DNA of 64,000 nt from Bacillota bacterium (GCA_023392615.1 JAEVYT010000019.1:5598-69597), one strand, 5' to 3'. Shown: positions 17,384 through 27,536, counted from the first letter of the stretch. Translations and numbers: made by a program. Notes: generated from the letters alone by a model not told the origin.

Positions 17384-18265
17384 ATGAAAACGGTAAAACA
17401 AGTAGGGGAATTAACCGGAATCAGTATAAGAACCCTACAATATTATGATGAAATTGGTCTATTTAAGCCCAGCAAAGTTACCGCATCCGGATATCGTCTT
17501 TATGATGATGCAGCTCTAGAGCAACTGCAACAGATTCTCTTCTTTAAGGAACTGGATTTTAAGTTAAAGGAGATTAAGGAGATTCTGCAAAAGCCGGATT
17601 ATGATAAAATCGCAACTTATAAGCAGCAGAAAAAATTACTCTATTTAAAACGAGAGCGGACAAATCGACTGATACAACTATTGGAGAAGTTAGAGAAAGG
17701 AGAACCCGTAGTGAGCTTTAAGGAATTTGATTTAAGTGAATATATTGATGCATTAGAACAATTTAAAAATGAAAAAACAGATGAAGTGATTAAATATTGG
17801 GGGAGTGTAGATGCCTTTAATACGTTTATTCAAAAAATCAAAAAGGATGAGTCAAAGGCGGCTAAACTTGCCATCAAACAGTTTGGCAGTATAGAAAATT
17901 ATACTCAGGCGATGAAACATAACCTGGCACATTTTTCGGAAATAATGGAAGGATTCAAGTCCCTTTCCGAAAACAAAGACGATTTAATCGAAAAAAATAA
18001 TGCTCTATTCAAAACATTAACCTCGGATATGACAAGGGATATTGCCTCTAACGAGGTTCAAAGTATTCTACATGTTATTATCCTGCAAGCGCAGGAACAA
18101 AGTTTGGGCATGGATATGGGCAGCGGATATTGGGATATGATTATTGAAAGTTATATGAGTAGCGATGTGGTTCGTGCAATCACGGATGGAAAATACGGCG
18201 AAGGTGCATCTGATTATATCGGAGATGCCTTCAAATATTACTTTACAGACAAATCAAAACAATAA
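17384..18265 (+). CDS. MerR family regulator with TipAS-like ligand domain
   Basis: Transcription activator (293 aa). The N-terminal MerR winged helix (about 1-70) reads VGELTGISIRTLQYYDEIGLFKPS; a dimerisation coiled coil follows (about 75-110); the C-terminal TipAS-type helical domain (about 165-290) resembles the antibiotic-binding domain of TipA. Such regulators respond to thiopeptides or other drugs, binding them and inducing their own gene. The upstream promoter has MerR geometry. No obvious efflux partner is adjacent, so it may act mainly as a drug-binding/immunity protein. The ribosome site is GGAGG. Confidence 0.9.
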   Translation: MKTVKQVGELTGISIRTLQYYDEIGLFKPSKVTASGYRLYDDAALEQLQQILFFKELDFKLKEIKEILQKPDYDKIATYKQQKKLLYLKRERTNRLIQLLEKLEKGEPVVSFKEFDLSEYIDALEQFKNEKTDEVIKYWGSVDAFNTFIQKIKKDESKAAKLAIKQFGSIENYTQAMKHNLAHFSEIMEGFKSLSENKDDLIEKNNALFKTLTSDMTRDIASNEVQSILHVIILQAQEQSLGMDMGSGYWDMIIESYMSSDVVRAITDGKYGEGASDYIGDAFKYYFTDKSKQ

Positions 18266-18442
18266 TATATCTTTATTCGAATCTTTCAAAACCCTTATTT
18301 AAATGATTCATATCGTAATTAGTACTATTGATAAGCTCCCAATTGATTGTAGGCAGATCTCTTTGTAACTCACCGATTTTTCAAGAGGGAGCATGTCATA
18401 ATACTCTTAAGTCACTTTCGTATTTCACCTATATATTCTTCA

Positions 18443-18889
18443 TTATTCTTTTGAAGATTCTTTCTTTGACATATCTAGCATGATATTCATAGATTTCTCT
18501 TCCCATATAAAACACACGGATATTACAGAACCTTTTGCTGATTTAGCGGAATAGTAGTAGCTTTGATCTGCACTTTCTTCCTTCTTATCCAGCGTATAGC
18601 CTGCCTTTATCGCAGCATCCACATATTTGTTATAATCCTCCACTGTAACCTTATCTACTATGATTAAGCAGCCCTGCTTGGCATTCAATGTGTAGCTTAC
18701 AATTCCTTTATTAAGCTTTGGAACAAAATCGGCTGCCAGACCCTTAGGCCATTCTGTTGTATTACTCACAGCCACTTTCAATGGACTTTTTGTACCTTTA
18801 ATATCATTTTCATCTTTTTGCCCGCAGCCCGTTGCTACAAGCATAATTACTCCAATTATTGAAGCTAATATTATCATTTTTCGTAACAT
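18443..18889 (-). CDS. Small lipoprotein of unknown function
   Basis: Exported lipoprotein (148 aa): lipobox VATGC with Cys22 after a hydrophobic signal, a polar linker and a compact domain of about 110 residues with alternating strands (VEDYNKYVDAAIKAGYTL, SYYYSAKSAKGSVISVCF). It resembles DUF6591-type domains found in clostridial lipoproteins, but I hold this loosely. AGGAGGATCAG precedes the ATG. Monocistronic. Confidence 0.78.
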   Translation of the reverse strand: MLRKMIILASIIGVIMLVATGCGQKDENDIKGTKSPLKVAVSNTTEWPKGLAADFVPKLNKGIVSYTLNAKQGCLIIVDKVTVEDYNKYVDAAIKAGYTLDKKEESADQSYYYSAKSAKGSVISVCFIWEEKSMNIMLDMSKKESSKE

Positions 18890-19126
18890 ATCTGATCCTC
18901 CTTAAAAAGGATTCTATCAAAGCTGATTATGTCGCTTGATGGTATATCATATGCAGATCAAATTCTGTTCGGAATGAAAATATAAGAAGTTTCTTAAGTT
19001 ATAAAGCATAATTAATCCAATTATGAAAAATACTAATCAAGCAGGTATATATGTGAAAAGACCAAGCTTTTCCATAACGAATAAAATCAAACGCTTATTT
19101 AAGTATGAGCCAAATGGAGGTATTCA

Positions 19127-19645
19127 ATGATTAGTAATGTACAGTTAACTACAAAGGAAAAATTTTTATTAGAAGATGCAAAAACTCATGAACAGAATTG
19201 CATTACAAAATATGAGAATTATGAGAATCTGGCATGTGATGCACAGTTAAAAGCTGTGTTCCGCGCTAATGCTCAGAGTGAAAAGGGACATTTGCAAACA
19301 ATTACCCAATTATTAAGTGGACAGATTCCTTCCATGAATCAAAGTGGTGGTCAAAGTAGTGGCCAGAGTGGTCAATCTAACTCAAGCTCCTCATCTATGT
19401 CGCAACAAGACTCTGTTAATATGCAAAGCAGTGGTAATTCACCTTTCAAAGCATCAGACAAAGAACTGTGTACTGATATGCTTATGACTGAGAAATATGT
19501 TTCAGGCGCATATAACACATCGATTTTTGAATTCAAAGATACACAGATTCGTGATATATTAAATCACATTCAAAAAGAAGAGCAAAAGCATGGTGAGTCC
19601 ATTTTTGCTTATATGCAAAGCAAAGGAATGTATAGTGTAAGCTAA
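19127..19645 (+). CDS. CotF-family spore coat protein
   Basis: Ferritin-like coat protein (172 aa). Two helical halves, about 1-65 (LTTKEKFLLEDAKTHEQ) and 108-172 (ASDKELCTDMLMTEKYVSGAYN), are the usual CotF-like segments; between them is a Gly/Gln/Ser linker (about 70-107) with SGQSS-type repeats. CotF proteins assemble into the spore coat late in sporulation. GGAGG precedes the ATG. The gene is followed by a strong terminator. It supports a spore-forming host. Confidence 0.9.
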   Translation: MISNVQLTTKEKFLLEDAKTHEQNCITKYENYENLACDAQLKAVFRANAQSEKGHLQTITQLLSGQIPSMNQSGGQSSGQSGQSNSSSSSMSQQDSVNMQSSGNSPFKASDKELCTDMLMTEKYVSGAYNTSIFEFKDTQIRDILNHIQKEEQKHGESIFAYMQSKGMYSVS

Positions 19646-19661
19646 TACATTCTTAAAAATC

Positions 19662-19745
19662 AAGTCGACGAATTAAGAAACGAGCATTCCATCTAAATTA
19701 TATGATTATTCGGAAGGCTCGTTACTATCGCCGACTTCTTTTTTT
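19662..19745 (+). terminator. Terminator after the CotF gene
   Basis: Outer stem AAGTCG / CGACTT (19662-19667 with 19732-19737) and inner AACGAGCATTCC / GGAAGGCTCGTT with one mismatch, then CTTTTTTT. Confidence 0.8.
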
Positions 19746-19799
19746 GAATCCATTTAAGACGAATTGATAATCTATTTTATCCCTCTTTGTTATCCATTC

Positions 19800-21206
19800 T
19801 TATTCCATAATCAAGTTTCGATACAAATTATAATATCCCTGAACACTTCGTCCCCAAGATGAATCAAACATCATTGCATTCTTCATCATACATTCCCAGC
19901 TCTTGGTATAATATGTTCTAACCGCAAGCCGAATAGACTTATATAAGGACTCGCCTGTCCACTCTTCCATGTAAAACCCTGAGGATATCTCTGGTTCTTC
20001 TTCTTGAAATATAACAGTATCTCGCAATCCTCCTACCGGATTTACGATAGGGATGGCTCCGTAACGCATGGCATAAAGCTGTCCTAAGCCGCAGGGCTCA
20101 TATTTTGATGGCATGAGATAAATGTCAGCTGCTGCATAGATTTTCTTAGCCAATCCGGAATCATAATCAGAAATATAAACCATGCTTTCCCTGTAGCCCT
20201 TACTGATTTCTTCTAGCATTCCCTGATAATATGATTTCCCTGATCCAAGAATAACAAGCTGAAGCGCGGACATATCCAAATAGCTGATTGCTTTAATTAC
20301 CAGATCGATTCCCTTTTCATATTCCAGTCGTGTAACCATAGCGACAAGAGGTTTCTTAGTATCAATTAACCCCAGCTCTTTTCGCAAAAGTGATCTATTC
20401 TTTTTCTTTTCTTCCAGAGTATTGATATCATACGGATATGCGATTTCTCCCACCTTACCTGGATTATAGCTATCAATCTCTATCCCGTTAAGAATTGGAA
20501 TTATCGGTGAACTGCACTGCTTTAATACCTCTTCCATTCCTGTATCTTTTGGGGCCATCATAATCTCATTTGCATAACCGGGGCTTACAGTAGTAACGAT
20601 ATCCGAATATAGAATCCCTGCCTTCATAAAATTCAAATCTTCCGGGTAACCAAGTTCTTTGGCCTCCTTGTCATATAACAGGTTGCTTAGGTATGAATAG
20701 GGGATAAATCCATGATAGGAGATATTATGGATAGTGAATACAGTTTTAATCTTAGGATACATATTTTTTAATAATATTGGAAGGAATCCGGTATGCCAGT
20801 CATTGAGATGAATAATATCAGGAACATAATTAATCTCCTCCAGCATCCGAACCACCGCTTTACAAAAGAAAAAAAATCGAGCTCCGTCATCCTCATACGC
20901 GTAAATGTGATCACGATAAAAGTAACGAGCGTTACCAATAAAATAAGTAGGGATCCGCTTATCATATGAATCAACCTTTAATACGCAGCTTTCATAAGAT
21001 TTCTCCATACATACCGGATAATCACATAGATATGTTAACTCCTTGTTAACCTGTTTATATAAGGGCATTACTCTCCTTACCTCAACTGATTCCTCCTGGC
21101 ATAGTGCCCTTGGAAATCCTCTTGCAACTTCACCAAGTCCGCCGGCATTGGCATACGGTGATATCTCTGCACTTACATATAGAATTTTTATAATTCTACT
21201 CATCAT
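19800..21206 (-). CDS. glgA: Glycogen synthase (ADP-glucose type), divergent paralogue
   Basis: GT5 family starch/glycogen synthase (468 aa) extending alpha-1,4-glucan from ADP-glucose. The N-terminal loop is ANAGGLGE, whereas GlgA proteins have K-x-G-G-L; the ADP-glucose-contacting Lys is Asn20 here. The C-terminal half keeps MPSKYEPCGLGQLYAMRYG and a glycine-rich GGLRDTV. Start: ATG at 21206 or 21203, preceded by GGTGGG; a GTG at 21215 is less likely. It is last in the glgB-C-D-A-A run, 156 bases after the other glgA. The Lys loss may mean altered donor use or a regulatory role. Confidence 0.88.
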   Translation of the reverse strand: MMSRIIKILYVSAEISPYANAGGLGEVARGFPRALCQEESVEVRRVMPLYKQVNKELTYLCDYPVCMEKSYESCVLKVDSYDKRIPTYFIGNARYFYRDHIYAYEDDGARFFFFCKAVVRMLEEINYVPDIIHLNDWHTGFLPILLKNMYPKIKTVFTIHNISYHGFIPYSYLSNLLYDKEAKELGYPEDLNFMKAGILYSDIVTTVSPGYANEIMMAPKDTGMEEVLKQCSSPIIPILNGIEIDSYNPGKVGEIAYPYDINTLEEKKKNRSLLRKELGLIDTKKPLVAMVTRLEYEKGIDLVIKAISYLDMSALQLVILGSGKSYYQGMLEEISKGYRESMVYISDYDSGLAKKIYAAADIYLMPSKYEPCGLGQLYAMRYGAIPIVNPVGGLRDTVIFQEEEPEISSGFYMEEWTGESLYKSIRLAVRTYYTKSWECMMKNAMMFDSSWGRSVQGYYNLYRNLIME

Positions 21207-21362
21207 CCCACCCACTCTATTATTTATCCTTGTATGTATTAATGATGATTTAATATCAGCTCATTATCTTTTCCCTTTTGATTAGTACAATCATAATATA
21301 CATATTGATTAAATAACTATAATTTATGAATCAGCCCGTATTACCATTTACAATTTATGTAC

Positions 21363-22802
21363 CTATGTTTCGAGTACTATGGATTCATATAATTCCTTAT
21401 ACTTCTTCGCCGAACTCTCCCAGCTATAATCACATGACATTGCTGCCTTTATCAATTTATTCTTTAGGGTCTTTTTCTTATAAATTTCCAATGCTCTTCG
21501 AATCGTATGAAGCATATCATGAGCATTATAATTGGCGAAGCTAAAACCGTTTCCTTCTTGCGTCTCCTCGTTATAGGGAAAGACAGTATTCTTTAATCCT
21601 CCGGTTTCACGGACTATCGGAAGTGTTCCATATCTCATACTGATTAATTGACCGAGTCCACAAGGTTCAAATAGGGAAGGCATAAGAAAGAAATCAGATC
21701 CAGCATATATTTTATGGGAAAGATTGTTATCAAAGCAGATTTTTGACGATACTTTCCCTGGATAACGACCCTGTGCCCATCCAAAGAGCTTCTCATATTT
21801 TTCATCACCCACTCCTAATACAATAAACTGAATCTCTTCCTCCAACAACTCCTCGAATATACATGCAACGAGATCAAACCCTTTCTGATCCACCAACCTA
21901 GATATCATGCTAATCAGTGGAACATCCTCCTGTTCCCTCAGTCCTAAGTCTTTCTGCAATGCCACCTTATTAACCGCCTTGCCCGTAAGGTTGGACTTTG
22001 AAAATGTTTGATAAATCATGCTATCCTTCTTTGGGTTGTATTCGTTATAATCAATTCCATTCAATATTCCATGCAGATCATGACTCCTTGCACGCAGCAA
22101 TCCATCCAAATCTTCTCCGTAATAGGGCATCTTAATCTCTTCTGCATAATTTTCACTAACTGTAGTAATTACGCTTGAGTATACAAGACCGCCCTTCATA
22201 AAACTTGCGCCTTCATAGAACTCCAATTTATCATTCGTAAAGTAGTCATCACTCAAGCTAAACCAATCTTTAAACTCTTTCATTCCATAGATACCCTGAT
22301 ATCTTAGATTATGTATAGTAAATACAGTGACCATCTTCTTATATAAATCATTCTTTCGATAATGCGCCTCCAACAGCACCGGAACCATCCCTGCCTGCCA
22401 ATCATGGCAGTGAAGTACCTCCGGAACAAAATCCAGATGTGGGATACTCTCTAAAACCGACTTGCAAAAGAAGGCGTATCGTTCACAATCATCGATATGG
22501 CCATATAACCTATCCCTTTTAAAGTAATACTCATTATCGATGAAGTAATATATTACTCCATTATACTCTGCCTGCTCAATACCACAGTAAATATGTCTCC
22601 ATCCCATATCCACATAGATGTAACTTCTATGTTGAATCTGTTCCTTTAGATCCCAAGGAATCGAATCGTACTTTGGTAATATAACTCGAACCTCAGTTTC
22701 CTGCTTTTTAAGCTCTGCCGGCAACGATCCCACTACATCAGCTAAGCCTCCGGTTTTCGCATAAGGGCTTGCCTCTGATGCTACCATTAATATGTTTATC
22801 AT
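21363..22802 (-). CDS. glgA: Glycogen synthase
   Basis: GT5 glycogen synthase (479 aa) with the canonical donor loop KTGGLADVVGSLP (Lys16), HDWQAG, and C-terminal MPSLFEPCGLGQLISMRYG and GGLKNTV. It catalyses ADP-glucose-dependent chain elongation. Start: the ATG at 22802 lies six bases after GGAGG; the in-frame ATG four codons earlier would overlap that site. It follows glgD after 24 bases on the same strand. Being canonical, it is probably the main synthase, with the downstream paralogue accessory. Confidence 0.95.
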   Translation of the reverse strand: MINILMVASEASPYAKTGGLADVVGSLPAELKKQETEVRVILPKYDSIPWDLKEQIQHRSYIYVDMGWRHIYCGIEQAEYNGVIYYFIDNEYYFKRDRLYGHIDDCERYAFFCKSVLESIPHLDFVPEVLHCHDWQAGMVPVLLEAHYRKNDLYKKMVTVFTIHNLRYQGIYGMKEFKDWFSLSDDYFTNDKLEFYEGASFMKGGLVYSSVITTVSENYAEEIKMPYYGEDLDGLLRARSHDLHGILNGIDYNEYNPKKDSMIYQTFSKSNLTGKAVNKVALQKDLGLREQEDVPLISMISRLVDQKGFDLVACIFEELLEEEIQFIVLGVGDEKYEKLFGWAQGRYPGKVSSKICFDNNLSHKIYAGSDFFLMPSLFEPCGLGQLISMRYGTLPIVRETGGLKNTVFPYNEETQEGNGFSFANYNAHDMLHTIRRALEIYKKKTLKNKLIKAAMSCDYSWESSAKKYKELYESIVLET

Positions 22803-22826
22803 AGATACCTCCATTGATTATTCTGT

Positions 22827-23948
22827 TTATATCACCGCATTCTTTCGAACAACCACCGGATAGCTCTCCTGGCCGATCAGATGCTTACCTTTTCGTACTA
22901 TAACTGATTTATCTAGTATTACATTTTCCAAAACCGCTTTGTCATGAATCTCTGAGCCCTGCATTATAATTGAATTTTTGACTATAGTATCCTTACCCAC
23001 TTTCACTCCACGAAACAGTACACAGTTTTCTACTTGTCCCTCTACAACACAACCATCCGCAATCAGAGAATTTGAAGAGACAGCATTTTCCCCATATTTT
23101 GCGGGAACGGAATCCTTTACTTTGGTATAAACCTTTCCTGTTTTGTGAAATAATTCACTATAAATCTCCTGTGTTAAAAGCTCCATATTATGTTTAAAGT
23201 AGGACTTTATGCTATCAATTTTTGCAAGATAACCTCCGTAAGGATAGCCAAGTATTTTTAATTTATCCTTATTCTTAATAAAGATATCCTTATAAAAATC
23301 ATAGCGACCACGAGCAGCGTTTTCCTCCACCAGATATTCAAATAAATGCTTGTCGACTATGTACATCTCCATAAATACCTTATCCGTCACCGGTGTAGAC
23401 GGTTTTACGGCAATATCCCATACTCTATTATCATCGTTCACTTGCAATAAGGTGTGTCTTGATAGCTCTTCCTTAGAGGAATTGGCTTCCTGCTTATATA
23501 TCATTGTGATATCAGCATGATTATCCCTATGAAAATCCATCGCCTCCTGATAATCCACCTTACAGATCATCGTACTTCCGGAGATAATCACACACTTTTG
23601 TGGGCTTTTGCGAATATATGACATATTACAATGGAATGCTTCTATCTCTCCCCTGTACCAACCGGTATTGTCCGCACTGACATACGGGGGAAGGATAAAT
23701 AATCCCCCGCTCTTTCGATCCAAATCCCATTGCTTCCCTGAATCCAGATGATCCATTAGAGAATGATAGTTATTCTGTGTAATTAAGCCTACATTCGTAA
23801 TGCCCGAGTTAATCATATTTGATAAGGTAAAATCAATAACACGATACCTGCCCCCAAAAGGCAATGCTGCAACTGACCTCCGGCTTGTAAGCTCCTGCAG
23901 ACTGACATAGCTGTCACCGGTATAAATAATCCCCATTGTATCTCTCAT
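22827..23948 (-). CDS. glgD: Glucose-1-phosphate adenylyltransferase-like subunit GlgD
   Basis: Non-catalytic or regulatory partner of GlgC found in Firmicutes (373 aa). It has the nucleotidyltransferase fold (LPFGGRYRVIDFTLSN, SGKQWDLDRKSGGLFILPPY) and a C-terminal left-handed beta-helix (NCVLFRGVKVGKDTIVKNSI), but lacks the N-terminal GGxGxRL nucleotide loop of GlgC. Start: ATG at 23948 after GGAGGGAG; an upstream GTG would absorb the ribosome site. It directly follows glgC. The GlgC-GlgD heterotetramer makes ADP-glucose. Confidence 0.93.
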   Translation of the reverse strand: MRDTMGIIYTGDSYVSLQELTSRRSVAALPFGGRYRVIDFTLSNMINSGITNVGLITQNNYHSLMDHLDSGKQWDLDRKSGGLFILPPYVSADNTGWYRGEIEAFHCNMSYIRKSPQKCVIISGSTMICKVDYQEAMDFHRDNHADITMIYKQEANSSKEELSRHTLLQVNDDNRVWDIAVKPSTPVTDKVFMEMYIVDKHLFEYLVEENAARGRYDFYKDIFIKNKDKLKILGYPYGGYLAKIDSIKSYFKHNMELLTQEIYSELFHKTGKVYTKVKDSVPAKYGENAVSSNSLIADGCVVEGQVENCVLFRGVKVGKDTIVKNSIIMQGSEIHDKAVLENVILDKSVIVRKGKHLIGQESYPVVVRKNAVI

Positions 23949-23965
23949 GATGTAACTCCCTCCCA

Positions 23966-25198
23966 CTAAACAACCGCTTGATATGCTCTAAAGTTATCCT
24001 CATCTATCATACTTCCCTGATTTAATTTAAATCCGGACGGTATCGCTAAGTTTTCACCAACCACAGTAATGTTACTTTCACATGCCTCCTGCTTTTCTTC
24101 TTCACTTCTTCTATGGTATCCGATATAGCAGTTATCACCCAGTACTGTATTCTCTGCAATGATTGCATTCTCTATGATTGTGTTTTCACCAACCTTAACA
24201 TTTGGCATTAAGATAGAGTTATGAATCTTGCTTCCTCTGGCAACCGTTACCCCGGAGAATAATACAGAATGATAAACATCACCATATATGATGCCTCCTT
24301 CTGTTATAATACAACGCTTTACATTCGCCCCATAAGCGATGTAATGTGGAGGCTCAACGGGATTTCTGGAATAGATTTTCCATCCCGAATCATAGAGATC
24401 AAGCTCCGGCGTCTCCTCGAGCAAATCCATGTTAGCCTCCCAAAGGCTATCAATCGTACCAACATCCCTCCAATACCCCTTAAAGGTATAGGCAAACATC
24501 CTTTGACCATCTCTTAACATCTTTGGAATGATGTCCTTACCAAAATCATTCGTTGAAGAAGTGCTGTCTTGATCTTCAATCAGGTAATGTCTGAGTTTTT
24601 TCCAACTGAATATGTAAATTCCCATCGATGCTTTATTACTAATTGGTTTTTTCGGTTTTTCAACAAATTCATATATCTTATTTTTGTCATCCGTATTCAT
24701 AATTCCAAACCGTCCTGCTTCCTCCCACGGAACCTCCTGAATTGCTATCGTTGCATCCGCTTTCTTCTCCTCATGAAATTCTAACATAGCGCTATAATCC
24801 ATCTTATATATCTGATCTCCTGATAAGATTAATACATATTGAGGATTATATGTATCAATAAATTCTATATTCTGATATATGGCATTCGCTGTTCCGGAAT
24901 ACCATTCCCCAGCTGTTTGTTTCATATAGGGAGGTAATATTGTTACCCCACCGTTCAATCTATCCAGATCCCATGGTTGCCCAATTCCGATATAAGAATT
25001 TAGTTTTAGGGGCTTATATTGGGTTAATACTCCGATTGTATCTATTCCAGAATTGGTGCAATTGCTCAGTGGAAAATCAATAATTCGATATTTTCCACCG
25101 AAAGGAACTGCCGGTTTAGCGGTATTCTTTGTCAAAACGCCCAGTCTACTTCCCTGCCCACCTGCCAAAAGCATAGCCACGCACTTTTTTTCTACCAT
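23966..25198 (-). CDS. glgC: Glucose-1-phosphate adenylyltransferase, catalytic subunit
   Basis: Makes ADP-glucose from ATP and glucose-1-phosphate, the first committed step of glycogen synthesis (410 aa). Visible: [16 protein letters not shown] (nucleotide loop, about 8-23), [30 protein letters not shown] with the catalytic Asp, EFVEKPKKP, and a C-terminal beta-helix with hexapeptide repeats ([20 protein letters not shown]). It is second in the operon, three bases after glgB, with TAAT-type close spacing. Allosteric control is expected from the family. Confidence 0.96.
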   Translation of the reverse strand: MVEKKCVAMLLAGGQGSRLGVLTKNTAKPAVPFGGKYRIIDFPLSNCTNSGIDTIGVLTQYKPLKLNSYIGIGQPWDLDRLNGGVTILPPYMKQTAGEWYSGTANAIYQNIEFIDTYNPQYVLILSGDQIYKMDYSAMLEFHEEKKADATIAIQEVPWEEAGRFGIMNTDDKNKIYEFVEKPKKPISNKASMGIYIFSWKKLRHYLIEDQDSTSSTNDFGKDIIPKMLRDGQRMFAYTFKGYWRDVGTIDSLWEANMDLLEETPELDLYDSGWKIYSRNPVEPPHYIAYGANVKRCIITEGGIIYGDVYHSVLFSGVTVARGSKIHNSILMPNVKVGENTIIENAIIAENTVLGDNCYIGYHRRSEEEKQEACESNITVVGENLAIPSGFKLNQGSMIDEDNFRAYQAVV

Positions 25199-25201
25199 TC
25201 A

Positions 25202-27133
25202 TTAATCCTCCTTTTTAGATGTCAAATAAGCAGTCTCTCTCTCCGCTTTAAGAAATAGCGCAGATAAGGGTGGTACCATCAATGTTATCGATTGTTCAAA
25301 CCCATGACATGGTTCCTCCGTTACAGGAAGAATTTGTTCCTGTAACGCCTGATTTCCTCCATAACATTCTTTATCTGAATTAAATATCACTTGATAAGCG
25401 CTTGCCGATGGTACCCCAAGAAGATAATTTTCTCTAAGTACAGGTGTAAAATGAAAGATCGCAATTATGAACTCTTTGCTATAGCGACAGGTTCGTATAA
25501 AAGAAAGTATCCCCCTATCCCGGTCATCAGGACTAATCCATTGGAATCCGTTCCACCCACCATCATCCTCCCACAAGCTGTTATTTTGTAGGTAAAAATG
25601 ATTTAGTTCTTTCATATAATATGACATCTTGCGATGCATATCATAGCCTAGCAGATGCCAATCCAAGCTGTCGTCGTATTTCCATTCTATGAACTGACCG
25701 TATTCTCCACCCATAAAGATCAGTTTCTTCCCGGGATGAGCGTATTGATAAGCATAGAGTACTCTTAATCCTGCAAACTTTTGGTTATAATCTCCAAACA
25801 TTTTATCGAGTAGAGACTGTTTCCCATGGACAACTTCATCATGGGATAATGGCAGCATAAAATTCTCGGAAAAAGCATAAGTCATGGAGAAAGTAATCAA
25901 GTCATGATTCCCCTTACGAAATAAAGGGTCCATGGAACAATATCTTAAGGTATCATTCATCCATCCCATATTCCACTTAAAGTCAAATCCTAGACCACTA
26001 CCCTCCACTTCACCGGTTACATGTGGCCATTGACTAGAATCTTCAGCAATCATTAATGTACCAGGATAAAGCATATGAACCGTTTTATTCAATTCCTTTA
26101 GGAAAACTTCAGCGTCTAGGTTTTCTCTGCCCCCGTATTTGTTTGGAGTCCATTGATCTCTTGCATAATCCAAATACAGTAAACTACTGACAGCATCAAC
26201 TCGAAATCCGTCAATATGATAATACTCCATCCAAAATACTACATTTGATATTAGAAAACTCCTAACTTCATATTTGCCATAGTCAAAGGTCAATGTGCCC
26301 CACTGTGGATGTTCCCTTCTGCATGGGTCTGAAGGTTCATATAAAGGGGTGCCATCAAACATGGATAAACCATGAGCATCCTTAGGAAAATGTCCCGGTA
26401 CCCAGTCAAGAATTACTCCAACCCCATTCTGATGGCACAAATCAACCAGATACATAAAATCCTCCGGCGAACCGTACCTACTAGTAACCGCATAGTAGCC
26501 TGTGACCTGATACCCCCATGACCCATCATAAGGATGCTCCATGACCGGCATTAATTCTATATGAGTAAAACCCATCTCCTTCACATAGCTTACCAACTGT
26601 ACGGCCAGGGTTCGATAATCCATCCACTTCCTATCCTCCGTAAGCTTCCAGGAGCCAAGATGAACCTCGTAGATAGCCATCGGTTTATCATAATGAATGC
26701 TATTTTTTTTATTCTGCTGCCATATATCATCAGACCACGTATATTTTGTTAAATCATACACAATAGAAGCGGTATCCGGTCTGACTTCGCTATAAAACGC
26801 ATAAGGATCTGCCTTGTATAAAATCTCTCCTGAGCGGGTTCCAATCGCAAATTTATATAGATCATGTATGACAACCTCTGGGATAAATAGAGACCATATG
26901 CCTCCCGCCTCCATATGTTCCATCCTATGGCTCTGCGTATCCCACTGATTAAAATCACCGACTACACTAACCCATACTGCATGAGGAGCCCATACCTGAA
27001 AAAGTGTTCCCTGTTTATCCCCATCAACCATACTATGAGCCCCGAGCATATGATGACAGTGATAATTAGCACCTTTATGGAATGATTCTATTTCATCCTG
27101 ATATCCTACCCCGGTATTTTTTCTATTCGGCAT
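25202..27133 (-). CDS. glgB: 1,4-alpha-glucan branching enzyme
   Basis: GH13 branching enzyme (643 aa), introducing alpha-1,6 branches. N-terminal CBM48 (about 45-135: LFQVWAPHAVWVSVVGDFN), catalytic barrel with GYQVTGYYAVTSRYG, nucleophile Asp in DGFRVDAVSS, acid Glu in MIAEDSSQWPHVT, transition-state Asp in PLSHDEVVHGK, then a C-terminal all-beta domain. Start: ATG at 27133 nine bases after GGAGGG; the longer TTG frame is unlikely. It is the first gene of the glycogen operon. Confidence 0.95.
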   Translation of the reverse strand: MPNRKNTGVGYQDEIESFHKGANYHCHHMLGAHSMVDGDKQGTLFQVWAPHAVWVSVVGDFNQWDTQSHRMEHMEAGGIWSLFIPEVVIHDLYKFAIGTRSGEILYKADPYAFYSEVRPDTASIVYDLTKYTWSDDIWQQNKKNSIHYDKPMAIYEVHLGSWKLTEDRKWMDYRTLAVQLVSYVKEMGFTHIELMPVMEHPYDGSWGYQVTGYYAVTSRYGSPEDFMYLVDLCHQNGVGVILDWVPGHFPKDAHGLSMFDGTPLYEPSDPCRREHPQWGTLTFDYGKYEVRSFLISNVVFWMEYYHIDGFRVDAVSSLLYLDYARDQWTPNKYGGRENLDAEVFLKELNKTVHMLYPGTLMIAEDSSQWPHVTGEVEGSGLGFDFKWNMGWMNDTLRYCSMDPLFRKGNHDLITFSMTYAFSENFMLPLSHDEVVHGKQSLLDKMFGDYNQKFAGLRVLYAYQYAHPGKKLIFMGGEYGQFIEWKYDDSLDWHLLGYDMHRKMSYYMKELNHFYLQNNSLWEDDGGWNGFQWISPDDRDRGILSFIRTCRYSKEFIIAIFHFTPVLRENYLLGVPSASAYQVIFNSDKECYGGNQALQEQILPVTEEPCHGFEQSITLMVPPLSALFLKAERETAYLTSKKED

Positions 27134-27451
27134 CTTCTTTAACCCTCCACGTTCATAAGGCAACCCTGTTATACTATGATTTCCGTCATATATTTGTAAT
27201 CAACATTTTATATATATGAGTGTGGCTAGAAAATAATTCATACTTTTTTCTGTTTTATCTAGTTATTTCTTTTTCGGGTATCGATTAATACGATTACTTC
27301 TCAAGCACTTAAGACAAAACACGATGTTAATCTTTCCTTATTAAATAATATGCTTGTACCATTCTCGAAAGAATAACGAATTACATGATATGATAATGTA
27401 TACTTTTACAAATCTTGCAGATAATACCGTCAGTCAACATAGAGAGGTGTA
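27134..27451. other. Divergent intergenic region between glgB and splB
   Basis: About 320 AT-rich bases that must contain the glycogen-operon promoter (minus) and the splB promoter (plus). I see no unambiguous -35/-10 pair and no ORF. Confidence 0.4.
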
Positions 27452-27530
27452 GTGTGAAAAATCATAGATTTTTCACACGCAAATTTGTGCCTGCGGCCCA
27501 AAGTTTGCAGGCTATGTAGAAAGGCATGGT
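27452..27530 (+). repeat. Hairpin leader plus box shared with the class II aldolase gene
   Basis: A perfect 12-base-pair hairpin (GTGTGAAAAATC-ATA-complement, 27452-27478) is followed by a second imperfect hairpin (GCAAA..TTTGC, 27479-27508) and then TGCAGGCTATGTAGAAAGG and CATGGT, ending 6 bases before the splB ATG. An almost identical hairpin-plus-box stands before the aldolase gene at 49267-49317 (TGCAGGTTATGTTGAAAGG, CATGGT). AAAGG in the box is the only ribosome-site candidate for both genes. Confidence 0.65.
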
Positions 27531-27536
27531 TTTATT

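Noticed and set aside
27479..27530. The hairpin-box leader as an intrinsic terminator
   Set aside because: No T-run follows the stems, and the box ends at the gene start.
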